From Pseudomonadota bacterium (GTDB taxonomy: Bacteria; Pseudomonadota; Gammaproteobacteria; Acidiferrobacterales; Acidiferrobacteraceae): a stretch of 40,088 nt of DNA. Numbering within the stretch: position 1 is the stretch's first letter; each line of letters opens with the position of its first letter. The notes under the pieces were generated by a model. It worked only from the letters and a program-made list of their open reading frames with translations. It had not been told where the DNA came from and searched no databases. Of this stretch, positions 40,001-40,088 are shown piece after piece. The position numbers and the translations under genes are program-made. The stretch is from assembly GCA_021784845.1 (NCBI GenBank), contig JAJYHH010000114.1, forward strand, positions 1-40,088, read 5' to 3'.

Positions 40001-40088
40001 AGATTTTCCGTGATGAGGCGCGCGATCTGCTCGAGGCCCTCGGCGCCGCGCTGACCATGTGGCGGAGCGAACCGTCCAACGATCAGCA
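37030..40088 (+). CDS. chpA: Hybrid chemotaxis histidine kinase ChpA/PilL, 3' end outside window
   Basis: Open frame from ATG 37030 to the window end (not in the ORF track because it has no stop). N-terminus DLGTLGWVKEEIDETLKKARQALEAFTDN...LCATYLHQIGGTLKMVEF; Hpt motifs HTLKGSGRMVE and HTLHGSARSV. Confidence 0.93.
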   Translation, partial: MMAITSSVDLGTLGWVKEEIDETLKKARQALEAFTDNRADEARLRLCATYLHQIGGTLKMVEFDNLADLVGEAEALAEDLLAGAEAPSPERLEPLVRFVLSMPDVLDAAQTRRGALAQLCLPLLNDLRGARGLPPADLFALFSPSLDVRPPHSSVTDERVLGRIFLEQRAAFQALLVQWLKTSDALLLTQMRSYLVDWREQAAFMPAAQCLWIAAGFVGVVRVEAPPLLEHKKLFGRLDQQLKRSADGQDKASARATYERLSREMLFAISQSGTSDPDTDAIRDAFGLVVAEEAYPVAAIDALRSVTSALEHEVGHAQELLSSYLDAADGGHQIAEELVRLLDKMAKTFTTLNIAPLAALAADVRDLCRALNEARVEKSPVAAMTLAQALLQVESAIHEIPTGRMEWCTLVDERRRSLQSLYAVAGDTSGIEISEGTLSEYETRRLVSSVGAEIHVNLQHMETQFTTFVADSGQRVLLEGLPKLADQVAAAFRVLGDEAAADLARHLSHLLEQLAIGALPPSAARFEAVAIGVGALEAQVTGLERGHALPPERLGVVSAGLQRALQAEEVPAGSGPSVVVALSGAGAPRPAIDPEILPVFLEDAHEALRQLAEHMPRWRNQREDEEALTVIRRAFHTLKGSGRMVEAGEIAELAFDAEALMNRVRARQLTSTDDIVHWIGLAHDAVERWVAAIEQDGALPEMADIRAALQALADNRPVPAAAPAPMPAAQSGLADEAPAGGEPPPRPQSDPARRASPGVTGSQDEPVRQDAADTGAGTGGERDGMDRVAADDAGSVPAASASIFDKDPLLRDIFVTEMRDHLQVLQAAALQGVGTPVSAALLRAAHTLHGSARSVSLLAMADSGAALERYLQAMVSQDAALDADAVTTLAAFTDLMARFLVDLREPPLRTEMAALQETLEHLVAARAPDQSFTWWQRKDSGVSAADGGDGESAATEETVPSVVASPSPPPLMPEIAVSAQDAQDIDPELREIFRDEARDLLEALGAALTMWRSEPSNDQ
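37169..37199. repeat. Perfect 14-bp inverted repeat with 3-nt loop inside chpA
   Basis: GTGCCACCTATCTG-CAC-CAGATAGGTGGCAC; arms are exact reverse complements. Confidence 0.95.

Noticed and set aside
1-40088. CRISPR arrays, tRNA/rRNA genes, intact insertion sequences or prophage genes
   Set aside because: No regularly spaced repeats, RNA gene signatures, transposase or phage structural motifs were recognised by reading; covariance-model searches were not possible.

Overview
The window is a GC-rich, densely coded stretch of a proteobacterial chromosome. Gene content suggests a sulfur-oxidising, possibly acidophilic, gammaproteobacterium; this lineage call is inference. Recognisable blocks: (i) a decayed left end, where the 5' end of a P-type cation ATPase is abruptly joined, out of frame, to the 3' part of a UvrD/Rep-type helicase, followed by about 0.7 kb without convincing genes; (ii) oxyR divergent from a peroxiredoxin-glutaredoxin hybrid, with a well-spaced OxyR-type operator between them; (iii) a rusticyanin-like cupredoxin and a PAS-GGDEF-EAL protein; (iv) a dissimilatory sulfur-oxidation operon sat-aprB-aprA with a terminator, followed by a YkgJ-type cysteine-cluster protein, and a nearby TauE/SafE permease; (v) housekeeping genes pyrE, xthA, ampG-like, metW, metX, a thioredoxin with a His-rich tail, a TlpA-like protein, yggT and proC; (vi) pilT-pilU, murI and a WaaA/KdtA-like protein that seems to lack the catalytic Glu; (vii) a tightly overlapping minus-strand cluster gshA-gshB-tonB-like-yqgE-ruvX-pyrR-pyrB-pyrC'(pseudo-dihydroorotase)-hisC; (viii) the divergent Pil-Chp chemosensory operon pilG-pilH-pilI-pilJ-chpA, with chpA running off the window. 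I did not find an obviously new multi-gene system. The best leads are the chimeric ATPase/helicase scar, the WaaA-like putative pseudoenzyme, a perfect 14-bp inverted repeat inside chpA, the OxyR operator, and the cupredoxin. All family calls were made by reading motifs; no database search was run.
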